Below are positions 16,747 to 24,904 of a stretch of DNA of 64,000 nt, one piece after another (position 1 is the stretch's first letter; every line of letters begins with the position of its first letter). The stretch comes from an uncultured Candidatus Saccharibacteria bacterium (GTDB lineage Bacteria; Patescibacteriota; Saccharimonadia; Saccharimonadales; Saccharimonadaceae): NCBI GenBank assembly GCA_938033695.1, contig CALHKE010000011.1, forward strand, positions 1 through 64,000, written 5' to 3'. The translations under genes were made by a program, and so were the position numbers. Under the pieces are notes generated by a model. That model did no database searches and was not told where the DNA came from. It was given only the letters and a program-made list of their open reading frames with translations.

Positions 16747-17432
16747 TAAAGATTGCCCTGGTCGACTGGGCGACTATGAGCTTTGCGCCATTCAGCGATT
16801 TTGGCATGGTGACCAGAAAGTAATACCTCTGGAACTTGCATACCACGAAAATCGGCTGGCTTAGTATATTGTGGATATTCAATGGTGTTTTCTTCGGAGA
16901 AACTTTCAATAATAGCAGAACTTTCCCCACCAAGTACCCCTGGAAGTAATCGCACAATACTATCAATCACGATCAGCGCCGGCAACTCACCACCAGTCAA
17001 GACGAAATGACCGAGTGAAATCTTATAATCAACGATAGTTAAAATACGTTCATCATAGCCTTCATAATGTGGACAAAGAATAATATAGTGATCTTCTTCA
17101 CCATTATTAATCCGTTCGACAAAATTACGCACGATTCCCTGGTGCCAAATTTGGCCAGCTGGAGTCGGCAGAATTACCTTAGCATTCGGACTATGTTTCT
17201 TCACACTTTCAATGGCATTAAAAACCGGCTCACACATTAGAAGCATCCCATCGCCACCACCGTAAGGGGTATCATCGACAGACTTATGCGCACCAAGGCC
17301 AAATTCACGCAAATCCACAAAATCAAATTCCGCAATCCCCTTTTCCTTAGCCTTCCACATCATGGAAGTATTTAGGTATGGATTAAGAGCGTCAGAAAAT
17401 AATGAAATAATGGTAAATTTAACCTTAGACAT
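16746..17432 (-). CDS. trmD: tRNA (guanine37-N1)-methyltransferase TrmD
   Basis: 228 residues from the ATG at 17432; the reading frame is open to an earlier ATG at 17450, but the TATAAT at 17444-17439 lies between them, which excludes it. TrmD is a trefoil-knot (SPOUT) methyltransferase that makes m1G37 to keep the reading frame. Signatures: TIISLFSDALNPYL, VDDTPYGGGDGMLL, CPHYEGYDERI, DYKISLGHFVLTGGELPAL. It heads the trmD-recG-phospholipase-like gene group and is probably leaderless. The usual rimM/rplS neighbours are absent. Confidence 0.97.
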   Translation of the reverse strand: MSKVKFTIISLFSDALNPYLNTSMMWKAKEKGIAEFDFVDLREFGLGAHKSVDDTPYGGGDGMLLMCEPVFNAIESVKKHSPNAKVILPTPAGQIWHQGIVRNFVERINNGEEDHYIILCPHYEGYDERILTIVDYKISLGHFVLTGGELPALIVIDSIVRLLPGVLGGESSAIIESFSEENTIEYPQYTKPADFRGMQVPEVLLSGHHAKIAEWRKAHSRPVDQGNL

Positions 17433-17438
17433 AAATCC

Positions 17439-17447
17439 ATTATACCA
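17439..17447 (-). promoter_or_regulatory. trmD promoter, extended -10
   Basis: TGGTATAAT on the minus strand, 6 bases before the ATG at 17432. Confidence 0.65.
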
Positions 17448-17534
17448 CATTTACAGATATCAATTTTCATGGCATAATATATCTGTTGGAGCCGTGAATG
17501 CGGTTAGTTCTTTTACAGAAAGGTTGGTGTAAAA

Positions 17535-18140
17535 ATGTCAGATGCAAATCAACGCATTAAAGAGTTACAAGAGAAACTAAAACTTCAATTGGAGGCGTTA
17601 ACGCCGCGAAAAACAGAATTGGAAGCCTTATCAAAAGCCGCTTATCAGGAATTCCTGAATGCGGAAGAAGCGGAACGAACCTGTTTTTCTGCCCTACTGG
17701 AAATCAAGAAGAAAAATCGAGATTTTCTGCAGGAAAAATTGATGGAGCAGCTGGATTATGAGCAACGTTCCGATCAAATCGAAGATGAAATCTCGAGACT
17801 CACTCGAAGATTAAAATTTATCGATTCGACGGCAGACTATCGGAATAAATATGATTCTAGCCTAAAGAATTCCTTAAATTCCGAACAAGAATCCTTAGAA
17901 ATGAAACTTGAGATATTAAAGGATGAAAAAAATAACCTTGATGCTGGACACCAAAGGGAGATGTCAAAATCCCAAGTTTCTCCAGAATGTGAATTAGTAA
18001 ATAAGCATCTCGATTTGATTAATATTACGAATGAAGCTACAAAAAAATTCCAAGAATTACATAATGAAACAGAAGCGGTGAAGACAACGTATAATGCGTT
18101 AAATACCGCGTACTCGGAATTAAATAAGTACTTAAACTAG
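17535..18140 (+). CDS. Coiled-coil protein
   Basis: 201 residues, almost entirely a charged coiled coil (RIKELQEKLKLQLEAL, then DQIEDEISRLTRRLKF and LEMKLEILKDEKNNLD). No signal peptide, membrane helix or known domain. ACAGAAAGG lies 11 bases before the ATG and the leader reads like that of the 4241-5443 gene. A -10-like TGGCATAAT lies ~60 bases upstream. Paired with the similar protein that starts at 18219. Function unknown; structural or scaffold roles are guesses. Confidence 0.7.
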   Translation: MSDANQRIKELQEKLKLQLEALTPRKTELEALSKAAYQEFLNAEEAERTCFSALLEIKKKNRDFLQEKLMEQLDYEQRSDQIEDEISRLTRRLKFIDSTADYRNKYDSSLKNSLNSEQESLEMKLEILKDEKNNLDAGHQREMSKSQVSPECELVNKHLDLINITNEATKKFQELHNETEAVKTTYNALNTAYSELNKYLN

Positions 18141-18218
18141 AATTACCGAATTTAAACTTTTAATTAGCTAGCTACGGAAACATGTGCAAATTGTATGATT
18201 TTTAGAAAGGTGGGTACT

Positions 18219-18938
18219 ATGAATCAAAAACGTATTAAAGAACTTGAGGCACGACAAACTGCACTACAAGAAGAAATGGAGCCGAAGCGGAATGCATGTC
18301 TGGAGGCTTCCCAGAAATTCAATGCAATCATGGAGGATTATCAAAGTTTATCCTCCAAGATTAGCTTCCTGACGGAGGAGCAGTCAAAGGTGCGTGAAGA
18401 AGTTAATCATATGTCAGACAAGGCATCTAATAACGGTTTTTACAATCCACAGCACCTAGAAATGTTACTAGAATCGAATGGTGCTGCCAAAGCCATGAAC
18501 GAAAACCTCAAGGAAGAAAACGTATTTCTGACTGATCTGGTTAAATATCTAAGAGATGACCTAGGTGTGATTAGCACGCCTGGTCCAACCGGAGAGATTA
18601 GTCCGTGTTCAAAAATTTTGAATGAGCTGGAGGCGCGACTCAGCAAAAATCTATCTAACCAATCCGAATTGGTGATAGACCGGATGAATGTGGAAGCGGA
18701 AATTTACGAAGAGCGGCAAAAACCGCGATACAATGAACTTAATCAGCTAAAGCGGACTCTTGATCTTTTCGACACAAACATGGAAGATTACCGGGAAAAG
18801 CATGCCGAATTGACGCAAGCTAAAGATAAAGCGGAGGTTGAGCTTAATAAGGCGCAGCAGGCGCTAAGTGATTTGATCGATGAAGAAAAATCTGTTGGCA
18901 AATCACTGAAGAAGCTTCGCGCGGCTGAAAACTCTTAA
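18219..18938 (+). CDS. Coiled-coil protein
   Basis: 239 residues from the ATG at 18219, which follows AGAAAGG by 8 bases. Two coiled-coil stretches (RIKELEARQTALQEEM and KDKAEVELNKAQQALSD) flank a less regular centre (NNGFYNPQHLEMLLESNG, VISTPGPTGEISPC). Opening residues QKRIKELEARQTALQEEMEP resemble NQRIKELQEKLKLQLEALTP of the preceding gene, so the two probably arose by duplication. It ends in an intrinsic terminator. Function unknown. Confidence 0.7.
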   Translation: MNQKRIKELEARQTALQEEMEPKRNACLEASQKFNAIMEDYQSLSSKISFLTEEQSKVREEVNHMSDKASNNGFYNPQHLEMLLESNGAAKAMNENLKEENVFLTDLVKYLRDDLGVISTPGPTGEISPCSKILNELEARLSKNLSNQSELVIDRMNVEAEIYEERQKPRYNELNQLKRTLDLFDTNMEDYREKHAELTQAKDKAEVELNKAQQALSDLIDEEKSVGKSLKKLRAAENS

Positions 18939-18972
18939 GTTGACTCGTTTCAACACTAACTAATCTATTTTT

Positions 18973-18999
18973 AAAAGGTCAGCTTTGCTGGCCTTTTTT
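18973..18999 (+). terminator. Terminator after the coiled-coil pair
   Basis: AAAAGGTCAGC, loop TTT, GCTGGCCTTTTTT: long GC-containing stem with a T run. Confidence 0.88.
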
Positions 19000-19073
19000 A
19001 GTTCAAAATTCAACTATCGTAACGACAATTTTTAGTGTTTTTAACCAGGTAACTAAATTCTTATGTTTTTCTC

Positions 19074-19102
19074 TTGACATTAGGGAGCGTAACCGATATG
19101 AT
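19074..19102 (+). promoter_or_regulatory. Near-consensus promoter of the 19.1-kb RNA
   Basis: TTGACA (19074-19079), exact 17-base spacer, TATGAT (19097-19102). It is one of the best sigma70-like promoters in the window. Confidence 0.75.
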
Positions 19103-19108
19103 AAACAT

Positions 19109-19252
19109 AAGCTGATACGCTTCACAGGGTTCCATTATGCAATTAGTGGAGTGTGGAGATTTCATTAAAAACAAAAATACGGATTAAAACAAACCAATGT
19201 GCCCTAGGGTGGGCGCGCATCAGCAAAAATATCCTCGAAAGAGGATATTTTT
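19109..19252 (+). ncRNA. Candidate structured non-coding RNA, three-way junction
   Basis: About 144 nt between a near-consensus promoter and a terminator. GCTGAT (19111-19116) pairs with ATCAGC (19219-19224) to close the molecule. Inside, TCCATTA (19131-19137) pairs with TAGTGGA (19144-19150), and GTGCCC (19199-19204) pairs with GGGCGC (19211-19216), with an A-rich single strand between them. It lacks the signature sequences of tRNA, 5S rRNA, SRP RNA, tmRNA and RNase P RNA. A 16-codon frame starting at 19137 has only a weak RBS, so coding is less likely. Confidence 0.55.
19225..19252. terminator. Bidirectional terminator (19.1-kb RNA and obg)
   Basis: AAAAATATCCTC, loop GAAA, GAGGATATTTTT. 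T runs on both strands allow it to end both the RNA and the converging obg transcript. Confidence 0.85.
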
Positions 19253-19319
19253 CTTGGGTTTAAGATATGGTGACTGCTTTGAGTCCATGACCGACAGATT
19301 AAGCGGCCATATTATTTTC

Positions 19320-20648
19320 TTAGTAATCCTCTACGAGAGTAAAACGCTTGCCGGAAATTTCAATAATCGAGTCGGCTTTGGCGCCACGAGTAGTAAGCTC
19401 AGCACGAATGCCGAGTTTTTTCATAATATCACGCAAGCGGTTAACCGAAGCGTAATTCGAAAGATCAGTGCGACGAGCAAATTTTTCAATTTTTTCACCA
19501 GTGACATGATAGATACCTTTTTCATCCTGTGTAACCTGCCAGGCTTTCTTTAGCTCATGATGACTGAGCGAGATAGTTGGAACTTCTGATTCATGATGTG
19601 AAATAACCGCAGTTTTAAATTCAACTGGTTTAGCACCAATTTGCTCGGCGGTAATTTCCTGCTGTTTTTGGTTCTCTTTCACAGCCGCAAGCAGGGCGCG
19701 AAGTAGATCGTCAAGATTTTTCTTAGCCACGGAGGAAATCGCAAAAATTTTGGCATCTTTGTTAACTTCGAGAATTGCCTGTTTTTGCATTTCAATAATT
19801 TCATCGTCGAGACCTTCACACTTGGTCAGCGCGACCACCTCGAAGCGATCCTTAAGGTCTGAATATTTCTCTAATTCGTGACGAATCGTGCGATAAGCTT
19901 CACCGGCGTCATCTTGATAAGCATCAATCAAGTGCAATAACACAGCAGTGCGATCCACGTGACGCAAGAAATCGTGACCGAGACCACGACCATCGCTGGC
20001 GCCTTCGATAAGACCTGGGATATCCGCAATCAAGAGGTCATGACGATCGATAGTAGCCACACCGAGGTTTGGAGTGAGTGTAGTGAAAGCATAATCAGCA
20101 ATTTCTGGCTTTGCGTTGGTTACGCTAGCAAGAAAGGTGGATTTACCAGCATTTGGAAGACCCACGAGACCCACGTCAGCAAGAAGCTTTAATTCAATTT
20201 CCGCCTCAAAAGCCTCGCCTGGTTCACCGACTTCGGCAATCACTGGAGTTTGACGCACACTGGATTTAAAGTGGGCATTGCCAAAACCGCCATCGCCGCC
20301 CTTAGCAATCACAGCCTGCATGCCATCTTCGGTGAGGTCGGCAATGATTTTGCCATCGCGCTTCACCACAGTGCCGACTGGCACTTCGACAATGAGGTTT
20401 TTACCAGAGCGACCATTACTGCGAGTACCGGAACCATTGCCGCCGTCTGGAGCAGTGAGGATTGGGTTAAAACGAAAATCGATTAAAGTATTCGTATCCT
20501 TATCGGCCTGGAAGATAATCGATCCACCCTTGCCACCATTACCGCCATCTGGACCACCCTTGTTAATGTAAATTTCATGGCGAAAAGAGACGGCACCATC
20601 GCCACCTTTTCCAGCTTTCAAACTCACTTTTGCCGTATCACAGAACAT
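19320..20648 (-). CDS. obg: GTPase Obg
   Basis: 442 residues with the full Obg layout: Gly-rich N-terminal domain (~1-157; KAGKGGDGAVSFRHE, GGPDGGNGGKGGS), G domain (~158-330; VGLPNAGKSTFL, DIPGLIEGASDGRGLGHDFLRH) and C-terminal OCT domain (~345-435). Obg binds the 50S subunit and links GTP/ppGpp levels to ribosome assembly. The G4 guanine-recognition motif reads TKCE rather than NKxD, an unusual form that may weaken guanine specificity. rplU and rpmA, its usual neighbours, are not adjacent (rplU is at 42.6 kb). Confidence 0.96.
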   Translation of the reverse strand: MFCDTAKVSLKAGKGGDGAVSFRHEIYINKGGPDGGNGGKGGSIIFQADKDTNTLIDFRFNPILTAPDGGNGSGTRSNGRSGKNLIVEVPVGTVVKRDGKIIADLTEDGMQAVIAKGGDGGFGNAHFKSSVRQTPVIAEVGEPGEAFEAEIELKLLADVGLVGLPNAGKSTFLASVTNAKPEIADYAFTTLTPNLGVATIDRHDLLIADIPGLIEGASDGRGLGHDFLRHVDRTAVLLHLIDAYQDDAGEAYRTIRHELEKYSDLKDRFEVVALTKCEGLDDEIIEMQKQAILEVNKDAKIFAISSVAKKNLDDLLRALLAAVKENQKQQEITAEQIGAKPVEFKTAVISHHESEVPTISLSHHELKKAWQVTQDEKGIYHVTGEKIEKFARRTDLSNYASVNRLRDIMKKLGIRAELTTRGAKADSIIEISGKRFTLVEDY

Positions 20649-20696
20649 ATTAGAGATATTTTAATATATTTTGGTGGAAAAATACAGCATAAGGGG

Positions 20697-20780
20697 AAAG
20701 AATGTCGCATGCCTTTTATCGGACCGCTCTAGGGCGCTTGCCCAAGCCTATGTCCGAAAAAGGCAAGACGACATTCTTTT
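20697..20780 (+). repeat. Structured repeat, copy 1
   Basis: An imperfect hairpin: GAATGTCG/CGACATTC, TGCCTTTT/AAAAGGCA and CGGAC/GTCCG, then an internal loop (CTCTA on one side, AAGCCTATG on the other) and an apical GGGC-GCTT-GCCC. On the opposite strand the element at 24805-24897 has the same plan and the same internal-loop sequences, with compensating changes in the stems. It sits between the stop of the LRR gene and the start of obg. Confidence 0.7.
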
Positions 20781-20835
20781 TTAAAATCAAGAGAAGGGTA
20801 TATGGCTTTCCCTTTTGAAAAAATTAAAGGTCTGG

Positions 20836-22767
20836 TTATGGTTTTCGGGTAAAGTAACCTGGACGACCGTGGGCTGGGTCGTCGATGCGGAGCCAGGATT
20901 TATCAGCAGTGGATGGGTCGGCGAGGAAGGAACCGGCACCACCGCGAAGTTTATAGCGATTTTCAAACATACCTGAACTCCAACTGAGCATTTTTTCCGT
21001 ATTAAAATCTGCGCCAACATAAATTGTTTCGAGATTATCCCCGCGCTCGTATTCATATATCTTAAATAAACTACTTACATTAACTACGTTTCGAGTATCA
21101 AAATTCGAAATATCTAGGGTTACAAGTTTACTCATATTCGAGAACATCCCGTTAATATCTGTGACGTTTTGAGTATTAAAATTAGATAAGTCAAGTGTAG
21201 TTAGATTTTCCATACTACTAAACATACTACCCATGTCTGTAACATTTTGAGTGTTAAAATTGGATAAATCCAAGGAGGTGAGGCTTCTAACATCCCAAAA
21301 CATTGCATCCATGTTCTTGACATTTCGCGTATCGAAATTTGAAAGATTCAGTGAAGTGATATTTATTAATCCATGAAACATCTCACTCATATCTGTAACT
21401 TTTTGAGTATTAAAACTAGTTAAATTTAATAAAGAGAGGTTATACGCATCATGGAACATGCTATTCATAGTTTTAACATTTTGGGTATTAAAATTTGATA
21501 AATCGAGCGAAGTAATTACCCTCATATCACGAAACATGTCACTCATGTTCTCGACATTTCTGGTATCAAAATTTGATAGATTTAATGTTGCAAGTTTAAA
21601 TGTGGATGCAAACATCTGGTGCATATCTGTGACGTTTTGAGTATTAAAATTTGATAAATCAAGCGAAGTAATATTATCTAATCCATAAAACATCTGCGCC
21701 ATATCAGTAACGTTTCTAGTATCAAAGGTCGATAAATCCAAGCCAGTAATACTATCAAGATCCATGAACATCCCACGCATTTTTGTCACATTACTAGTAT
21801 TAAAATTTGACAAATTCAATGTAGTAAGCTTATATAATTCATAAAACATATAGTTCATGTTTTTAACTTTTTCAGTATTGAAACCTGACATGTCTATATT
21901 CGTAAGATTACCCCTCCCATCCCACCATTTATTACCCTCAAACATCCAGCTACTATCTTCATTTAAATAAATTTTCTCTGAATCAGAATAATAATATGCC
22001 GATTCAGTAGTCGGGTCTAACCAAAGCTTAATTTCATAATCGGAGTCCTCATCCTCAATGTTTTTAACATTTGCCGTCGATACTGGACTAACCGAACTTC
22101 TTCTGAAATATTTTATCTCAGTAGGTTCATCCTCTAGTAATGACTTCAATTTTTTATTAAATTCAGTGCCACTAGTGACAAGAGCTTTTGTCTCATATGG
22201 ATTCGTAACAATAGAAATAATCAACTTATTAACATAATTACCTTGCCTTAAATTATCATTCAATTTCATACCGAATCTAATACTACGATGGTCGTCACTA
22301 TATGTTTTCTGATGAGTTTCAACCAGAGTGGCTGGATTAGATAATCCAGGAATTGGACTAAAATCATTATCATAATCAAATGAATAGCCCCAAGTATTCG
22401 GTTCAAACCGCCATAACGGACTCTTATAGGAGGATGAATCAATTTTCGATGATGGATATTCAGTATTTACTAAGGCTGTTTCATCGGTGCTTGTACTAAT
22501 AGTGGCCGTATAGCCAGATTTATTAGAAGTATTTACTATTAAATCAATACCCTGACTTGCTGATTCTGATGCAGATTCAATAATGTCATTACCGCTAAAT
22601 TCAACCGTAGATTCGTCAACCGAAGCTGAAAGCGTGGATTTACTATCAGCGAAACATCTTTGCTTAAACAATGAAATATTGATAGCTATCATTAAAATAA
22701 CCAGTAAACAAAAATATCCACCTAATCTAGTATTAAGTTGTAAATAATTAAACTTTTTCCTCTCCAT
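20836..22767 (-). CDS. BspA-like leucine-rich-repeat surface protein (DUF285 repeats)
   Basis: 643 residues. An N-terminal hydrophobic segment (~17-35) with a likely signal-peptidase site near CFA-DS points to export. Residues ~40-250 are a Thr/Ser-rich beta domain (LIVNTSNKSGYTAT). Residues ~290-610 contain about eleven ~25-residue repeats of the pattern LxxLxLSxFxTxxVTxMxxMF, the DUF285/BspA-like LRR found in surface proteins of oral and gut bacteria and mycoplasmas, often involved in adhesion. The C-terminus (GRPGYFTRKP) has no LPxTG or membrane anchor. Start preceded by TGGTAAAAT 9 bases upstream. Confidence 0.85.
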   Translation of the reverse strand: MERKKFNYLQLNTRLGGYFCLLVILMIAINISLFKQRCFADSKSTLSASVDESTVEFSGNDIIESASESASQGIDLIVNTSNKSGYTATISTSTDETALVNTEYPSSKIDSSSYKSPLWRFEPNTWGYSFDYDNDFSPIPGLSNPATLVETHQKTYSDDHRSIRFGMKLNDNLRQGNYVNKLIISIVTNPYETKALVTSGTEFNKKLKSLLEDEPTEIKYFRRSSVSPVSTANVKNIEDEDSDYEIKLWLDPTTESAYYYSDSEKIYLNEDSSWMFEGNKWWDGRGNLTNIDMSGFNTEKVKNMNYMFYELYKLTTLNLSNFNTSNVTKMRGMFMDLDSITGLDLSTFDTRNVTDMAQMFYGLDNITSLDLSNFNTQNVTDMHQMFASTFKLATLNLSNFDTRNVENMSDMFRDMRVITSLDLSNFNTQNVKTMNSMFHDAYNLSLLNLTSFNTQKVTDMSEMFHGLINITSLNLSNFDTRNVKNMDAMFWDVRSLTSLDLSNFNTQNVTDMGSMFSSMENLTTLDLSNFNTQNVTDINGMFSNMSKLVTLDISNFDTRNVVNVSSLFKIYEYERGDNLETIYVGADFNTEKMLSWSSGMFENRYKLRGGAGSFLADPSTADKSWLRIDDPAHGRPGYFTRKP

Positions 22768-22817
22768 ATTATCCCCATTTTACCATAATCAATATGATTT
22801 TAATATTAAATAAAAAT

Positions 22818-24731
22818 TTATGGTTTTCGGGTGAAATAGCCCGGGCGGCCGTTGGCTGGATTGTCGATACGGAGTCCGTCTAGATTAACGAGATCTGGAT
22901 TTCCCCAGTAGGTACCTTTACCACCTCGGAGACTAAACCTACGATGAAAGATTTCATAATTAGCGGTTAAGTGTGATTGACTGTATTGTTTTGCTGCACT
23001 TACATCGAAATCATTAGAAGCGAGAATCTTTTGGAGTTCGCAAACTTGACCATTATCACATAAAAACATTCGACTAAAATCTTTGACCTTGGGAGTGGTA
23101 AATGATGATAAATCTAAGATTTGAACATTAGAAACACTACCAAACATGCCAGCCATAGTTTCGACATTTTGCGTATTGAAATTCGAAACATCAATATTAG
23201 TAGAGCCACAACCATAAAACATATCAGACATATTCGTGACATTTCTAGTATCAAAATGACTTAAATTCAAGGTAGGAATCCTCAAAGTAAACGCAAACAT
23301 ACTGTTCATATCCTTAACATTTTCCGTGTTAAAGCTTTGAATATTGAGGTTTTTTAGATTAGACATACCGTAAAACATATAAGACAAATCTGTGGCAGCT
23401 TGAGTATTAAAGTTCGAGAGATTTAAATTTTGAATATTTGAATTCCCAAGGAACATTCGGGAGAAGTCTGTAACTTTTGAAGTATCGAACCTTGAAACAT
23501 CTAGGTTTTGAACTTGTTTTAAGTTGTAGAACATACCACTCGTATCACGCACTTTTGATGTACGAAAATTTGCGATATCGAGAGCGGAAAGATTAATCAG
23601 CCCACCAAGCATATCGCGCATATCTTCCACGTTTTCCGTATTGAAGTTTGCAATATTTAGACTGGTAAGACTTGGTAAAGCCTCGAGCATACGAGCCATA
23701 TTAGTAACTTTAGCGGTGTCAAAATTAGAAAGGTTTAAAGAAGTTAAATCTTTACAATACTTGAACATTTGAGACATATCAGTGACTTCACTAGTCTCAA
23801 ACGAAGCTAAATCAATATCCTTAACCTTGGTAAACCACAGGAACATGCTGGATGAATCTGGTGCGAGGTGGATTTTTTCGGCAGCGGAATAATAATAGAT
23901 GGTTTTTTCGGTAGCATCAAACCAGGCTTTAATTTCATAATCTGAGTTATCTGGATTTTCGATATTAATTGCCGTCATAGAAGCTGTAGGTGCTACACTG
24001 CTACGCTTAATATGTTCGACATTATCCTTATTTTTTAAATTACAATTTTGCCCCGTAACCGGATCGACATGACAGGTTTGATTTGGATCTAGCGCACCCA
24101 CGCGTTTATTGAAATCTGGACCATTCGTCATTACAGCTCGCATCGTGTATGGGTTTGAAACAAAAGAGAGGATTAGTTTGTTCGTATAATTTCCTGACTC
24201 AAGATTATCAGCTAATTTCATGCCAATGCTCAGCTGATTTGATTCATTTCCATTGGTCCTTCCTGTGGTTTGGAGAATTTGCGCAGGCGTAGACAACGCT
24301 GGAATTGGTGCGTAGTTCGAAGTTCCGCCGAATTTATAACCCCAAGTGTTATTCGGCAAATTATTTAAAGAAAGATCCGTACTAATCGAGTCGATTTTTG
24401 CACCAGCGATAGAACTAGCATTAGTTAGCGCGGTATTTTCGGTTTCTGCACTAAGCGTCGCCGTGTAACCTGTACGATTATTGGTATTTACCGTAAAACT
24501 AAACGGAATTTCCGTGGTTTTATCGGTAGAATTTATCACTTGGTTGCCGTTCACTTGTAGATTCGCTTAATCCACCGAAGCCGATAAGGTCGGGACGAAG
24601 AGAGCAGAAGTATTATTAGTAAGAACAAGGTTCGAAAAAGAAATTAGAGCCAAAAGTAGTCCGAGAAGCTTAAATTCTCTATTAAGCCACCCCCCGTGAG
24701 AGTCTGAGGATTGTGATTTTTGGCTAATCAT
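22818..24731 (-). pseudogene. BspA-like LRR surface protein interrupted by an in-frame stop
   Basis: Read from the ATG at 24731 the frame encodes a signal-anchor region (LLGLLLALISFSNLVL) and TLSASVD, then a TAA at 24569-24567, then continues in frame as ANLQVNGNQVIN to the end. The paralogue at 20836 reads TLSASVDES without interruption, so the stop falls inside a conserved stretch. The body (578 residues from a GTG at 24554) has the same beta domain, about ten DUF285/LRR repeats and the same GRPGYFTRKP end. Without readthrough the repeat part would lack its export signal. Either a recent nonsense mutation or a sequencing error. Confidence 0.75.
24567..24569 (-). other. In-frame TAA in the second LRR gene
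   Basis: The codon between GAT (Asp) and GCG (Ala) is TAA. The paralogue has a glutamate codon at the matching place, so one base change (GAA to TAA) could explain it. Confidence 0.7.
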
Positions 24732-24738
24732 ATATATT

Positions 24739-24747
24739 ATTTTAACA
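24739..24747 (-). promoter_or_regulatory. Promoter of the second LRR gene
   Basis: TGTTAAAAT ends 7 bases before the ATG at 24731, the leaderless layout seen elsewhere. It supports that ATG as the original start. Confidence 0.6.
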
Positions 24748-24776
24748 TAAACAGGATGGATTTTTGATATTAAAAA

Positions 24777-24800
24777 GGATGTCGTCTTGTCTTTTCATAT
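24777..24800. repeat. Partial arm of the structured repeat
   Basis: GGATGTCGTCTTGTCTTTT here closely matches the reverse complement of the right arm of copy 1 (20758-20776). The rest of the element is missing, so it looks like a truncated third copy next to copy 2. Confidence 0.5.
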
Positions 24801-24804
24801 GCTT

Positions 24805-24897
24805 AAAAAGAGAATGCCGCTTACCTCTGACGGAGCATAAGCTTGGCCGAGCGGCCTAGAGTGTCTCCGGAACGAGGTATGCGGCGTTCTCTTCTTT
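24805..24897 (-). repeat. Structured repeat, copy 2 (inverted relative to copy 1)
   Basis: GAGAATGCCGC/GCGGCGTTCTC, TACCTC/GAGGTA and CGGAG/CTCCG form the stem; the minus-strand internal loop reads CTCTA and AAGCTTATG around an apical GGCC-GCTC-GGCC. Stem bases differ from copy 1 while pairing is kept, and the loop bases are the same. T runs on both outer sides may let it end the infB transcript as well. Confidence 0.7.
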
Positions 24898-24904
24898 TTT
24901 GGTT

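Noticed and set aside
19109..19252. 5S rRNA, SRP RNA, tmRNA or RNase P RNA
   Set aside because: None of their diagnostic sequences (such as the SRP tetraloop region, an ALAA-type tag or the P RNA core) is present.
20836..24554. CRISPR array
   Set aside because: The regular spacing comes from ~75-base coding LRR repeats in long reading frames.
24567..24569. Stop-codon recoding
   Set aside because: The codon is TAA, and TAA is the normal stop throughout; UGA also ends genes here, so no alternative code is indicated.
20697..24897. Twister-type ribozyme in the structured repeats
   Set aside because: AAGC in a loop is suggestive, but the remaining twister core bases and pseudoknot partners are missing.
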